Positions 8,288 through 16,560 of a DNA stretch of 51,049 bases are shown here, piece by piece (within the stretch, counting starts at the first letter, position 1; each line of letters starts with the position of its first letter). The notes below the pieces were generated by a model. It ran no database searches and was not told the origin of the DNA. It worked only from the letters and a program-made list of their open reading frames with translations. The DNA comes from [Borrelia] turdi. GTDB lineage: Bacteria; Spirochaetota; Spirochaetia; Borreliales; Borreliaceae. Location of the stretch: assembly GCF_008828755.2 (NCBI RefSeq), contig NZ_QBLM01000003.1:1-51049 (forward strand), written 5' to 3'. The translations under genes and the position numbers were made by a program.

Positions 8288-8515
8288 ATGGTTAAAAAAT
8301 TAATACTTATTTCGTTTTTAGTATTTATAACATCTTGTAGCGCAATTGGTCGCGGGGTTTTAATAGATTCTCTTCTTAAGAATGCGGTAAAAGGCTTACA
8401 AAAAGAAGAAAAAGAAGAAAAAAATAAAAATTCACACCCAAACTCCAAAGTCAAAGAAAAAGTTAATAACGATCATGAAGAAAACGAAGATGATGATGAT
8501 GAAGAGTTTGATTAG
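8288..8515 (+). CDS. Small lipoprotein, BBA59-like
   Basis: 75 residues; ATG after AAAGGAATG. Signal peptide MVKKLILISFLVFITSC gives Cys17; the mature peptide is about 59 residues, with a helix (GVLIDSLLKNAVKGL) followed by a charged tail ending in a run of Asp and Glu. By position it is BBA59. Function unknown. The strongly acidic C terminus could bind cations or a basic partner, but this is only a physical observation. Followed at 8520-8560 by an inverted repeat with 13-base arms. Confidence 0.85.
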   Translation: MVKKLILISFLVFITSCSAIGRGVLIDSLLKNAVKGLQKEEKEEKNKNSHPNSKVKEKVNNDHEENEDDDDEEFD

Positions 8516-9006
8516 GGGCAGTAAAATCTTTTTAATATCTTGTATTGAAAAGATTTTACTAGATTAATATTTAAAATATTAAACTTACATTTAAATATAT
8601 TAATATATTCAAAGGAACATCGAATATCACCCGATGTTCTCCTTTATTACTAAATCTGAAAATTTTAAAGGATGCTGTACACTTAGTACAAAGCAAATAT
8701 TTTGCATCAATATAAAAAAAAAGAAGAATGGTGCTGGAACTTTTAGAAAAGTTACTTAAAACAGCCCCACTACTTCGACACCATATTATAAATAAACCAA
8801 AGGCAAAACACTAAAAGTATTAAATTGCTATTTCTGTAAGATAGTAAAAATAAAAAATTTAAAAACAATTAATGCAAAATTTATGATACCCCCTTAAATC
8901 CCCTATTAAGGGGATTTTTTAAATTTTAAAATTAAAATTTAAATCAAAATCGAGTAAAATGTAGTATAATGTTGGGATATTCTTGTTTTAAAAGGAGCTT
9001 AAAGCT
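8516..9006. other. Long intergenic region with four hairpins, no clear gene
   Basis: Contains inverted repeats at 8520-8560 (13-base arms) and 8611-8645, a near-palindrome TGTACACTTAGTACA at 8676-8690, and a rho-independent terminator at 8896-8920 (AAATCCCC with GGGGATTT, then T-run). A 28-codon frame starting at ATG 8728 (MVLELLEKLLKTAPLLRHH, stop at 8814) has a weak AAGAAG before it and is amphipathic; I regard it only as a candidate. The last 60 bases are the promoter region of the BBA57-like gene, with TATAAT at about 8965. Confidence 0.5.
8896..8920 (+). terminator. Rho-independent terminator in the BBA59-BBA57 gap
   Basis: Eight-pair GC-containing stem (AAATCCCC with GGGGATTT) followed by T residues. 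It lies 380 bases after the BBA59-like gene and so must end some transcript within the gap or act as an insulator for the next gene. Confidence 0.75.
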
Positions 9007-10206
9007 TTGAAAGACAAGCTTAAAGAAATTTTAAACAAATTTTCAATACTTGCATTGTTACTGATTATTAGCTGTAATGCTAATATGAATACTAATGAGA
9101 AAAACAAATCCTTAAACGAACAGAAATTACAAAATATTTCAGAAGTTATTAAAAATAGCTTACAAATTGAATTGGATTTTCAAAAAGAATTAGATTCAAA
9201 CACAAATCAAAATACACCTCCTATTTTAGAAATTGAAAAAATTGAGCCTGAGAAACAAGAATCTTCTTTAAAATCTGAATCTGAAAGCTTAATACCACCA
9301 GAATTACTAAAAGAAGCAAATATGGCCAAATCAGAAGAAGAAATTGCAAAAATACAAGAAAAATTATTATTAATTGGCGCTTCTTTAGATGAACCTGCAG
9401 AAGGAGAATTAGGCTCAAATATGCAAAAATTTTTAAATCCAGCTACAATAGAATTCAAAATTTCAAGCACCTCCGATGAAAAAGCAACACTCAATCCGAT
9501 TGAAAAAGAGATTAATGCTAATTACAAAGAAGAAATTTTTGATCAAAAAGAAGAAAACAACACTTTAAAAGCAAATGAAAAAAACACCCCTCAAAATCAA
9601 TTTCAAAATCAAAACACACATTTGGGTAAAGATGAAAACTTTATAACAAAAGAATACGCAGAAAAAGTTAGAAAATCTCTAGATGAAGCACTAAATGCAA
9701 TAAAAAGCTTAGAAAAATCTCAAGATCTTTTGGATTTTGAGATTGAGATTGAGAATTTAGCAGCAGCAAACAGCTCAATTGCTAATATCATTAATACTGA
9801 GAACATGGAAAAAATAAAAAACAGACTACTTAAAGAGCTGGAAAAAAGTGAGCTTATTTTTGAAGACACTAAAGATCCCTTAGGAACAAGCTCCATAAAG
9901 CAAATAATAGATGCCGCTAATAAATGGCAAGAAAAAGAAAACTTAAGTCAAATAAACTGGAACTTAGGATCAAGGTTTCATCCAAATCTAAAGCTTTACA
10001 ACGAATCAGTGGCTCGGGAATATAAAGTTTTAGCTGAAAAATTTATCAAAGTAAAAAATGAATACAAAAACACAAAAGAACAACTAGAACAACTAAAAGT
10101 TCAATCCCAATTAACAACTAACAATATCAGTAAAATAATTGACGCAACAATAGAGTTTACAAACCAAGTAAGAAATTTAATCTTATTGGTAGAAAATAAT
10201 CATTAG
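9007..10206 (+). CDS. Outer-membrane lipoprotein BBA57-like
   Basis: 399 residues; TTG start at 9007 after AAAAGGAG. Signal peptide with lipobox LIISC (Cys near 23). The mature protein is acidic, Asn/Gln/Glu-rich to about residue 220, then mainly helical with predicted coiled-coil segments (for example around VRKSLDEALNAIKSLEKS and the C-terminal 60 residues). BBA57 of B31 is a lipoprotein reported to be expressed in the mammal and to affect dissemination and inflammation; this is transferred by homology. It is convergent with the phage block, with 61 bases between stops. Confidence 0.87.
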   Translation: MKDKLKEILNKFSILALLLIISCNANMNTNEKNKSLNEQKLQNISEVIKNSLQIELDFQKELDSNTNQNTPPILEIEKIEPEKQESSLKSESESLIPPELLKEANMAKSEEEIAKIQEKLLLIGASLDEPAEGELGSNMQKFLNPATIEFKISSTSDEKATLNPIEKEINANYKEEIFDQKEENNTLKANEKNTPQNQFQNQNTHLGKDENFITKEYAEKVRKSLDEALNAIKSLEKSQDLLDFEIEIENLAAANSSIANIINTENMEKIKNRLLKELEKSELIFEDTKDPLGTSSIKQIIDAANKWQEKENLSQINWNLGSRFHPNLKLYNESVAREYKVLAEKFIKVKNEYKNTKEQLEQLKVQSQLTTNNISKIIDATIEFTNQVRNLILLVENNH

Positions 10207-10267
10207 ACCTGTTAACAAGCTTATGCCAAACTACTAAGAAGTTGTGAATTGGTAATTTTGCATCTCC

Positions 10268-10834
10268 TCAAGCAAGAGGACCCGTTTTCCCAGTTGTAGT
10301 TGTTGGAACACCGCTACTATTAACATACATTATGGTGCCGGAACTGTGCATATGATTTTCGAATTTAGTTCCATTAATTTTTAAATTACCTTTAATTTCA
10401 ATATTATCTACATTAATAATCAATTTTTTCCCTTTGAAGTTTATATTTTCACTTTGTGTGTTAAGCTCTTGTAAACTCATTTTAAGCTCATTAAACTTAA
10501 TACCAATTTTTTTAGGATTAAGAACACTTAAAATGTAATAATAATTTTTGTCAAAATGATTATTATCACTTTCTTGAAAAATATTAAAATTACTTTGAAG
10601 TAAAACTACTTCATCTTCTTCTTCTAAATCAAGATTAAAGTTAGATATATTCCTGGTACTAATCTTTAATCCTTTGTACTCTTTAATAGTAACAACCCCT
10701 GTTTGAGTTTCATAATCAAAACTTTCAATAACACCTATTCTGCAAATAAAAACATTCTCAAAAAAATACTGCTTAAAAGCACTAACAGAAGAACTCTTTA
10801 AACTGCCTGATCCACAAAAATCATTATGATTCAT
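10268..10834 (-). CDS. Phage baseplate central-spike protein (gpV-like, cp32 DUF777 type)
   Basis: 188 residues from ATG at 10834, which has AAGGA seven bases upstream; an in-frame upstream start (10870) lies within the preceding gene and lacks one. The N-terminal half contains an OB-fold-like segment (IGVIESFDYETQTGVVTI). The end shows beta-repeat spacing (VDNIEIKGNLKING) and then NHMHSSG...TGKTGPLA, the pattern of phage spike tips where an H-x-H motif holds an iron ion and a TGPP-like tail follows. This fits the membrane-piercing tip of a contractile tail. It is the last gene of the main phage block and overlaps the hub gene by 11 bases. The DUF number is from memory; the spike reading rests on motif and position. 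Confidence 0.72.
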   Translation of the reverse strand: MNHNDFCGSGSLKSSSVSAFKQYFFENVFICRIGVIESFDYETQTGVVTIKEYKGLKISTRNISNFNLDLEEEDEVVLLQSNFNIFQESDNNHFDKNYYYILSVLNPKKIGIKFNELKMSLQELNTQSENINFKGKKLIINVDNIEIKGNLKINGTKFENHMHSSGTIMYVNSSGVPTTTTGKTGPLA

Positions 10835-11762
10835 AATACATTCCTTTTTTATCCTCAGAGTAAAGCTCAAGGTTTAAAACACACTCTCTAGTACTACTTA
10901 GTCTAGCACTAGTATTTTTAACCTTACAATAAATATTATTCCCATGCCTGTCTTTAAAACTTAGATTATCTCCAATCTTAATATTGTGAGTAAACATCAC
11001 TTGCGCTTGATACAAACTTAAACCAACATTTTCAGCACCCAAAGCATCTTTTTGAGGTACAAATAAAAGCCCATAATCTTCAAGTCTTTTGCACTCACCA
11101 GAAATAAATTGTCCAAAATTAGTAAAAATAAATTTAGAATCAACATCTTGCCCAAGATTTCCAATATCAACAACAACAAAATCAACGTATCCTTGTCGCC
11201 TTAAGTATTCTATTAATCCTTTTGGTGAGTTGCAAGCAAAGCTCTTGCTAATAACTCTTGTTTTTTCAAGCTCATTCATACAAAAGATTGCTTTGTCCTT
11301 AAACACATAATTTATTGCATCAGCAACAGTACTTCCTTTAAAATTTTTATACTCAAACTTTCTCTGTAAAAAGGTAGCCTTAGACAAAAGATAAAGTTCA
11401 CACTCAAAACTAAAATTCTCAAAGCTACCAATTTTTTCAACAGGCGCTCCCAAATATCCAGCCATAATAAATTGATAATCTTGTTGATTAGTAAACTTCT
11501 TATAATAAATTTTTACAATATCTGAAGTCTTAAAATAAGAAAAATTTAAAGGCACATTGAAAATTTGAAGTTTAGTTTTTTTCCCAATTATTAAATCATT
11601 CTCAGAATATGTATTTTGAATAACAATATTTAAATCAGGAGCGCCATTTTGAGTTACAATAACAACTCTGGGCTTCAAGTCCGCAAGTCTCCCGCCAATG
11701 CTGTTCTTAGAATCGACTGCATTGTAAAATTCAATCTTAAAATCGTATTGAAATATTAACAT
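10824..11762 (-). CDS. Phage tail hub protein (gpD-like, cp32 DUF693 type)
   Basis: 312 residues beginning MLIFQYDFKIEFYN. Beta-rich N-terminal half with segments such as DIVKIYYKKF and FIMAGYLGAPVEKI, typical of tail hub proteins where a barrel domain measures force through the tail, then GLIEYLRRQGYVDFVV and a KIGDNLSF patch. It lies directly upstream of the spike gene, overlapping it, as hub and spike genes do in P2 and Mu-like phages. I recall cp32 prophages carrying the same protein as DUF693. Function is inferred from gene order more than sequence. Corresponds to BBA54 by position. Confidence 0.7.
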   Translation of the reverse strand: MLIFQYDFKIEFYNAVDSKNSIGGRLADLKPRVVIVTQNGAPDLNIVIQNTYSENDLIIGKKTKLQIFNVPLNFSYFKTSDIVKIYYKKFTNQQDYQFIMAGYLGAPVEKIGSFENFSFECELYLLSKATFLQRKFEYKNFKGSTVADAINYVFKDKAIFCMNELEKTRVISKSFACNSPKGLIEYLRRQGYVDFVVVDIGNLGQDVDSKFIFTNFGQFISGECKRLEDYGLLFVPQKDALGAENVGLSLYQAQVMFTHNIKIGDNLSFKDRHGNNIYCKVKNTSARLSSTRECVLNLELYSEDKKGMYYES

Positions 11763-11848
11763 CCTTTTTAAATAAAACTCCTTTTTAAATTAACAAACTA
11801 ATTAAAAAACTAATTAAAAAATCAACATTATCAGTAAAATTTAATCTT

Positions 11849-12115
11849 TTAATCTTGATTTGATTTATAAATCACTATTACTACAACTTCTACCCCTGTG
11901 AATAAGATTTTATGATTAATGTCTAAAACATTTTCTGAGCCTATTTTTTGAATAAAAAGCCTTATATCTTTTTCTAATTCTTCAAAAGATCTCTGCTGAT
12001 TAAGATTAAGATTAAAAATTTTAATCTTAACAATTTCATCATTTCCAACAGTATAAGAATGTAAATTAAAAGCTAAATAAAAAAATAAAATAAAAATTAA
12101 AAAAACTTTTCTCAC
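11849..12115 (-). CDS. Small exported protein, tandem paralogue of the next gene (BBA53 region)
   Basis: About 88 residues from GTG at 12115 (an in-frame TTG at 12127 is the alternative but has no ribosome-binding site; TAGGA lies just before the GTG, with unusually tight spacing). Starting at GTG gives VRKVFLIFILFFYLAFNLHSY, which aligns with the signal peptide of the neighbour, MRQLILISFFVLSFNLYSY. The C-terminal halves also match: IGSENVLDINHKILFTGVEVVVIVIYK versus IGSENILGIEHNITFNGISVMVIYK. A signal peptidase I type leader without Cys suggests a periplasmic protein. Function unknown. Not phage-like in character although it sits in the tail operon. Confidence 0.72.
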   Translation of the reverse strand: MRKVFLIFILFFYLAFNLHSYTVGNDEIVKIKIFNLNLNQQRSFEELEKDIRLFIQKIGSENVLDINHKILFTGVEVVVIVIYKSNQD

Positions 12116-12128
12116 AAGTCCTACCAAA

Positions 12129-12428
12129 TTAACTTAAACTAAAAACCTTACTAACTTTAAGCTTTTTAGCTTTATAAATTACCATTACAGAAATACCATT
12201 AAAAGTTATATTATGCTCAATGCCTAAAATATTCTCAGACCCTATTTTATTAATTGCATTTTGTATTAAACTCTCAACAGACGAAACAGAATGATCATTG
12301 GTTAAATCGCCAACAAACTTTACTTCTTCGTATAAAAACTTGACTGCAATCTCTTCATCATCTTGGAGATTGTAAGAATATAAATTAAAACTTAAAACAA
12401 AAAAAGAAATTAAAATTAATTGTCTCAT
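12129..12428 (-). CDS. Small exported protein, BBA53-like
   Basis: 99 residues from ATG at 12428, which follows GGAG; a longer frame to 12479 has no such site. Signal peptide MRQLILISFFVLSFNLYS with no lipobox, then an acidic segment and a mixed alpha/beta C-terminal part that matches the adjacent downstream gene. The leader and first codons (GGAGAATATT, one variable base, then ATGAGACAATT) are the same as those of the BBA52-like gene upstream, so the three genes seem to derive from repeated duplication of an expression unit. Probably periplasmic or outer-membrane associated; no function can be assigned. Confidence 0.78.
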   Translation of the reverse strand: MRQLILISFFVLSFNLYSYNLQDDEEIAVKFLYEEVKFVGDLTNDHSVSSVESLIQNAINKIGSENILGIEHNITFNGISVMVIYKAKKLKVSKVFSLS

Positions 12429-12521
12429 AAATATTCTCCAAATAAAAATTATTTTAGCTTTAAAAGCTTTATAAATCAAATAAAAATATTCTAATTAAAA
12501 AAATTAGCTAAAAGTATCTTC

Positions 12522-13355
12522 TTATAAATCAAAAAGCTCATCTTCGCCTTGAACCGCCTCAGCATACCCATCATACTCACTCTCATAATCGTCTGCATAC
12601 TCACTCTCATAATCGTCTGCATACTCACTCTCATAATCGTCTGAGTAATTGTCTTTATTATTTAGATCTTGATCTAGCTCATCTAAAGACTCGCCATCTG
12701 CCCGGTTAAAATTATAGCTATTTAAGGCTCGTTTCTTGCTGCATTCTTTTACACCATCTTTTAACCCATTTGATCTTTTTGAAGCTTTGGGGTTTGAAAA
12801 CTTTGATCTAAGATTGCTGTTAGTTCTACCCTTTGAAGGCTTTAAACTGCTTCGATTAGCATCTATTCTTTTTTCAACAACATCCTCACGGGATTTTAAA
12901 TCCCTAAGTCTAGACTGAAAATAGTTTTCTAGAAAAAGAATTTTTTTAATATTTCTCTCTACAATAAGTTTTGTATATTCTGGATTTTCAATAAACCTTT
13001 TATTTTTATAATTTCTTGTTAAAGATTTATACTTTTTAAAGATCTTAAGTAACGGCAATTCCACCTCGTTTTGGAATTTACTCCTAGTAAGTCTTTTTTT
13101 TATTATTTTTTGCAAACTCTCAGAATAAACATTTAACTTGTTAAACTTAGAAAGTATTTCTTGACTTTTAATGCTACCAGCTTTATCTTGAGATTTGGTT
13201 AAAACTCCATTATCAATATCATGCATTAATACATAAGCTAAATCTATGTCTTTTTTAAAATTCCATTTTTTAAAATCAAATGGCCTTGCAACACTTGCAT
13301 ATACTGTTGAAACAATAAATAAAAAAAATATCAAAATAAGCTTAAATTGTCTCAT
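12522..13355 (-). CDS. Outer-membrane protein BBA52-like
   Basis: 277 residues; ATG after GGGAG. Cleavable signal peptide (MRQFKLILIFFLFIVSTVYA) without lipobox. A basic helical region (about 25-200) is followed by an acidic tail containing three near-identical copies of DDYESEYA encoded by a 24-base tandem repeat. BBA52 of B31 is an outer-membrane protein expressed in the vector and reported to assist transmission from tick to host; I transfer that by homology and position. It lies inside the phage late block between the DUF792-like and hub genes, a position where cp32 phages carry tail genes, so it is an accessory cargo gene. Confidence 0.87.
   Translation of the reverse strand: MRQFKLILIFFLFIVSTVYASVARPFDFKKWNFKKDIDLAYVLMHDIDNGVLTKSQDKAGSIKSQEILSKFNKLNVYSESLQKIIKKRLTRSKFQNEVELPLLKIFKKYKSLTRNYKNKRFIENPEYTKLIVERNIKKILFLENYFQSRLRDLKSREDVVEKRIDANRSSLKPSKGRTNSNLRSKFSNPKASKRSNGLKDGVKECSKKRALNSYNFNRADGESLDELDQDLNNKDNYSDDYESEYADDYESEYADDYESEYDGYAEAVQGEDELFDL
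12574..12645 (-). repeat. 24-base tandem repeat in the BBA52-like gene
   Basis: Three 24-base units (12574-12597, 12598-12621, and 12622-12645 with a changed end) encoding the octapeptide DDYESEYA. The unit keeps frame, so slippage would change the length of the acidic tail only. Confidence 0.92.
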
Positions 13356-13394
13356 TAATATTCTCCCAATACTAAGTTGTGTTTATTTAATATT

Positions 13395-13958
13395 TTAACC
13401 TTTATAAGTTAAAATATTAAATGTTTTGCAAATTTTTACTTGCAAACTAACTTCCACCTCTTCTAAATAAACTGTGTCTTTAAGTTTCAATGAATTAATG
13501 CTTACCACCTCGTGAAATCCTATTGAAGGGCTATACATACTGTAATAAACCCCTAAGTTAAACCTCTGTCTAAATTGCATTTTTATAAAGTTGCTATTAA
13601 ATTCTAAAGCACTATTCATAAAAGGGGTTTCTTTTAGCGCTCTTAGTAAAGTTTTGTCATAAATAGATGACAAAATTCCTTTATTAATTGTTACAATCTC
13701 AGGCCTTGTTGTAATGTTAAAGTTAACATATTCACTTTTTGTATTTGTAAAATCAATTACCGCACGATCTGAGCTTATGCTTGAGAGATTTTCTTCTATT
13801 AGATCATGCTTTACAAAAATAAAAAATAGTTGAGGAATGTATCCGAGTCCTTTAAAATCAAGCCTTGGAAAAAGTAAAACAAAATTTGAACTGCTTGCTA
13901 AGCTTGAAATTTGATTTACAACATCTTCTATTAACTTAGTAGTTTGCTCTTTAATCAC
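13395..13958 (-). CDS. Phage tail protein, cp32 DUF792-like (BBA51 position)
   Basis: 187 residues, no signal peptide. Mixed alpha/beta, with a central segment (NKGILSSIYDKTLLRALKETPFM) and a beta-rich C terminus. It follows the tape-measure candidate by 20 bases on the same strand and precedes the cargo genes. In P2-like and Mu-like tail operons the gene after the tape measure commonly encodes a LysM or hub-adaptor (gpU/gp53-type) protein; this one has the right size for such a role, but I see no LysM motif. Annotation is by context and likeness to cp32 proteins. Confidence 0.6.
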   Translation of the reverse strand: MIKEQTTKLIEDVVNQISSLASSSNFVLLFPRLDFKGLGYIPQLFFIFVKHDLIEENLSSISSDRAVIDFTNTKSEYVNFNITTRPEIVTINKGILSSIYDKTLLRALKETPFMNSALEFNSNFIKMQFRQRFNLGVYYSMYSPSIGFHEVVSINSLKLKDTVYLEEVEVSLQVKICKTFNILTYKG

Positions 13959-13978
13959 TTAAAACCTCTTTAAATTTG

Positions 13979-15385
13979 CTAAGGCATTCTAGAATCATCA
14001 TCAATTCCTCTTGAATTAAATGCTCCGCCATCTCTAATTACATTTGTCATGTACTCAACCAAAGGCAAACTTTCAAATGCCTGTACTAAAAGATTACCAA
14101 AATTTGAAAAAGTATTTTTTAAAGGCTCCAATACACTGTTAGTAAAATCGTAACTTTTAGCCCATTGCAAAAGTTCTAAAGTTTTTTCTAAGAGTGGATC
14201 TAATTTGGGCTCAAAAACACTATTTATTATTTTATTGCTATTTAAAAACTCAGGCTCAGCTTTTAACTGATCATTTAAAGAACTTGTTGTTGGTCTTTTA
14301 AAAGTTAAAAATTTTTCTAAATTATTCTCACTGCTTAGAAAATCGCTTATCAGACTAAAAACTTTTGAATCATTTTTTGCGTAGCCTTCATTTTTCAATT
14401 TCTGAGCAAGCTCAACCATAAAAGGAAAATCATTTAAATTTGAATTTTGCGAACTTTTGAGAACATAAAGTTTTTTTAAAAAATCATTTCTTTCAAACTC
14501 TGTTTCAAAAGATCTCTGCCTTTTGAGCATTTTATTTACACTTTCTATTTGATTATCTTTTAAAATAAAATTTTCAAGACTTAGCTGGGGAATCTTTTTG
14601 TCTTTTAAATTTTGAAATTCCTTTAAAAATAATTTAGAATCATCAAAACCATTATTTAAAAAATCAAACAAAATTGCATCTTTAAAAAGATTTCTAAAAG
14701 ACACTAAATTTTCCAAAATAAACTGATTATTTTCTTTTTTAAAACCTAATAGTTCTTGAAAATTATCCTTGGCAGGATTGCGCTCAATCTTGTCAAAATT
14801 GGAATTTAATTTAAAATCTTTAAATGCTTTATTAGTCTGATCTTTACTAGAATTGCGAATAAAATTTTGTTTAAAAGTATTTTTAATATTTTCAGTTTTA
14901 AAATATGAATATTGCCTTTTAGGGTTTAAATCTAATTTATCTGTTTTTAGATCATCTATTTCTGAATTATCTGTTTTTAGATTAAAATAAGAGCCAATAT
15001 TGTTCTTCAAAGAAGGCAAATGCTTGAATGCTGAACTGTTTTTGTCTTTAAAAGAATCTAAATCTTTTAAAACACCTTCAAGGCTATTTTTCTTAAAATC
15101 TAGATTAAAGTAATCCTTAAAAGGATTACTTTTAAAAACATTCGATTTAAAACTTCCTGGTTTTTGAAGATTATCGTTTTTAAGCCTTTTAAGACTTTTT
15201 AGTCTTTCAACGCTTAAGGATAAAAAATCCTTACTGCTTTTTAAACTCAAACCAGTCTGTTTAAAAAAATTTTCTTTTTTTAAACTTAAAAGCTCTTTTT
15301 TTAAATTACTCTTAGTGGCATTTCTGTCAAGCACGCCTTCTAATGTAATTGTAAATTTATCATCATTATTGTTTTCTTCGTACAT
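13979..15385 (-). CDS. Tape-measure candidate, cp32 DUF759-like (BBA50 position)
   Basis: 468 residues, the longest protein of the phage block, with no signal. Residues about 20-290 are a repetitive, highly charged helical region with recurring FKDxxNLDFKK-type elements (many Phe-Lys-Asp/Asn-Leu steps), ending in a hydrophobic segment around NTFSNFGNLLVQAFESLPLV. Size, composition and location after two small chaperone-position genes fit a tail tape-measure protein, which sets tail length. A conventional tape measure has longer membrane-interacting segments, so this is an inference. The gene overlaps no neighbour; 8 bases separate it from the upstream gene. Confidence 0.62.
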   Translation of the reverse strand: MYEENNNDDKFTITLEGVLDRNATKSNLKKELLSLKKENFFKQTGLSLKSSKDFLSLSVERLKSLKRLKNDNLQKPGSFKSNVFKSNPFKDYFNLDFKKNSLEGVLKDLDSFKDKNSSAFKHLPSLKNNIGSYFNLKTDNSEIDDLKTDKLDLNPKRQYSYFKTENIKNTFKQNFIRNSSKDQTNKAFKDFKLNSNFDKIERNPAKDNFQELLGFKKENNQFILENLVSFRNLFKDAILFDFLNNGFDDSKLFLKEFQNLKDKKIPQLSLENFILKDNQIESVNKMLKRQRSFETEFERNDFLKKLYVLKSSQNSNLNDFPFMVELAQKLKNEGYAKNDSKVFSLISDFLSSENNLEKFLTFKRPTTSSLNDQLKAEPEFLNSNKIINSVFEPKLDPLLEKTLELLQWAKSYDFTNSVLEPLKNTFSNFGNLLVQAFESLPLVEYMTNVIRDGGAFNSRGIDDDSRMP

Positions 15386-15393
15386 AAAAACCT

Positions 15394-15612
15394 TTAAAGC
15401 ATACCACTAAAAGACAAAGCCCGTTCGTACATTTCCTTGTTAAGCTTTAAGTTAGCTGCTCGGTTAACCTCTAAAAGCTCTTTGTATCTCATTTTTTTAA
15501 CATCTTTGTATGTGCATATGCCCATTACAATAGGAAAATAATATTTATTAACTTCTCTTGTCAAATAGTCTATGTATTTAAAATAATTTGTTGCAATCTC
15601 TGACTTATTCAT
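15394..15612 (-). CDS. Small phage protein, tail-chaperone position (DUF1322-like)
   Basis: 72 residues, helical, with a YFKYIDYLTREVNKYYFP segment. Start overlaps the end of the upstream gene by 8 bases (15605-15612). Two overlapping small genes before the tape measure are usually the tail assembly chaperones (gpG and gpGT), often linked by programmed frameshifting. Here the second gene has its own start, and I see no obvious slippery heptamer in the overlap. Function by position only. Confidence 0.6.
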   Translation of the reverse strand: MNKSEIATNYFKYIDYLTREVNKYYFPIVMGICTYKDVKKMRYKELLEVNRAANLKLNKEMYERALSFSGML

Positions 15613-16096
15613 TAAAACCTTCTTTTAAGAAAGACTCAAGATTATTGTCTAAAGAATCTTCTTGATCAAAGCCTAAAGGCTTGTTACTTGTAATAATAAA
15701 ATCATAACTCCACCTTTGATCAATGTAGTCGTACTTAATATAATCGCCGTTTCTATCTTGAAAACTCTCAATGTAAACCAAACCGGGCTGTTTAAACCCT
15801 TCTATTGTCTGAAAAAGTGAATACTGAACTGAAAAAAGAATTGTGGGAAGAGCATACTTATAAAGCTCAGAATATCTTCTCTCTTTGTTTAGGATTTCAT
15901 AAAATTCATCTAAAAACCCTCTTGAGATCATTAATTTGGTTATCTCTTTTAATGTTTGCAGATTGTTAAGTTTGCTAATAAGTTCATCTCGCTCAACATC
16001 AAACCCTAAAACATTGTCCCACTCGTACATGGGAATATCTTTTAAAATGTATGTATGTGTTTTAACTTTAGTTAATATTTTTAACTTATATCTCAT
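15605..16096 (-). CDS. Phage protein, tail-chaperone position (DUF1473-like, BBA48)
   Basis: 163 residues, no signal; begins MRYKLKILTKVKTHTYILKD. Mainly helical after residue 35, with a Tyr-rich acidic C terminus. It is located between the tail-tube gene and the tape-measure candidate and overlaps the small downstream gene by 8 bases, the position of tail assembly chaperones. I recall a cp32 protein family with this N terminus. No catalytic motif seen. Function inferred from synteny. Confidence 0.62.
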   Translation of the reverse strand: MRYKLKILTKVKTHTYILKDIPMYEWDNVLGFDVERDELISKLNNLQTLKEITKLMISRGFLDEFYEILNKERRYSELYKYALPTILFSVQYSLFQTIEGFKQPGLVYIESFQDRNGDYIKYDYIDQRWSYDFIITSNKPLGFDQEDSLDNNLESFLKEGFNE

Positions 16097-16137
16097 TTTA
16101 AATTCTTATCCTTTAATAAAACATTTTTACTGTTAAA

Positions 16138-16560
16138 TCAACTTGCCTTTTCAACATCACAATTTATTGCATGAATTGTGAACTTAACCGTATCATTATC
16201 AGATGAATACTTTCTAGTTGGAATTTCTGCAAAAAATGCACTATTTGAAATAATTTTCAAACCCATTTGATCGTTAAACACTAATCTTTTCAACTTTTTA
16301 GTTTTTGGGACATTCTCGTAAAATTGCTCATTGCTTAGCTTTGTTAAGAGCTTGTAATCAAAAGACCCTTTGCTTACTTCTAAATCAAAAATATGAACAA
16401 CGGTTCTTGGATCTCTAAAGCTTGGAATTGGAAAATTTCTGTCTTCTGTGCTTGCCTTAGCCATTACATTAGGCTCTGTGCTATACTCAACAGTACCTCT
16501 TTCTATTAAATTGTCATTAAAACTAAAAAATATTAAATCTAATGAATAATATTCTCTCAT
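16138..16560 (-). CDS. Phage tail tube protein candidate (DUF1463-like, BBA47)
   Basis: 140 residues, beta-rich, no signal: MREYYSLDLIFFSFNDNLIERG followed by strands at VVHIFDLEVSKGS and VKFTIHAINCDVEKA. Size and position immediately after the sheath-like gene match tail tube proteins of contractile-tailed phages, where sheath and tube genes are adjacent. The start codon overlaps the stop codon of the sheath-like gene (TAATG arrangement at 16558-16562), so translation is coupled, useful for near-stoichiometric production. Confidence 0.68.
   Translation of the reverse strand: MREYYSLDLIFFSFNDNLIERGTVEYSTEPNVMAKASTEDRNFPIPSFRDPRTVVHIFDLEVSKGSFDYKLLTKLSNEQFYENVPKTKKLKRLVFNDQMGLKIISNSAFFAEIPTRKYSSDNDTVKFTIHAINCDVEKAS

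Noticed and set aside
15594..15625. Programmed frameshift between the chaperone-position genes
   Set aside because: No convincing slippery heptamer in the overlap, and the downstream gene has its own start.
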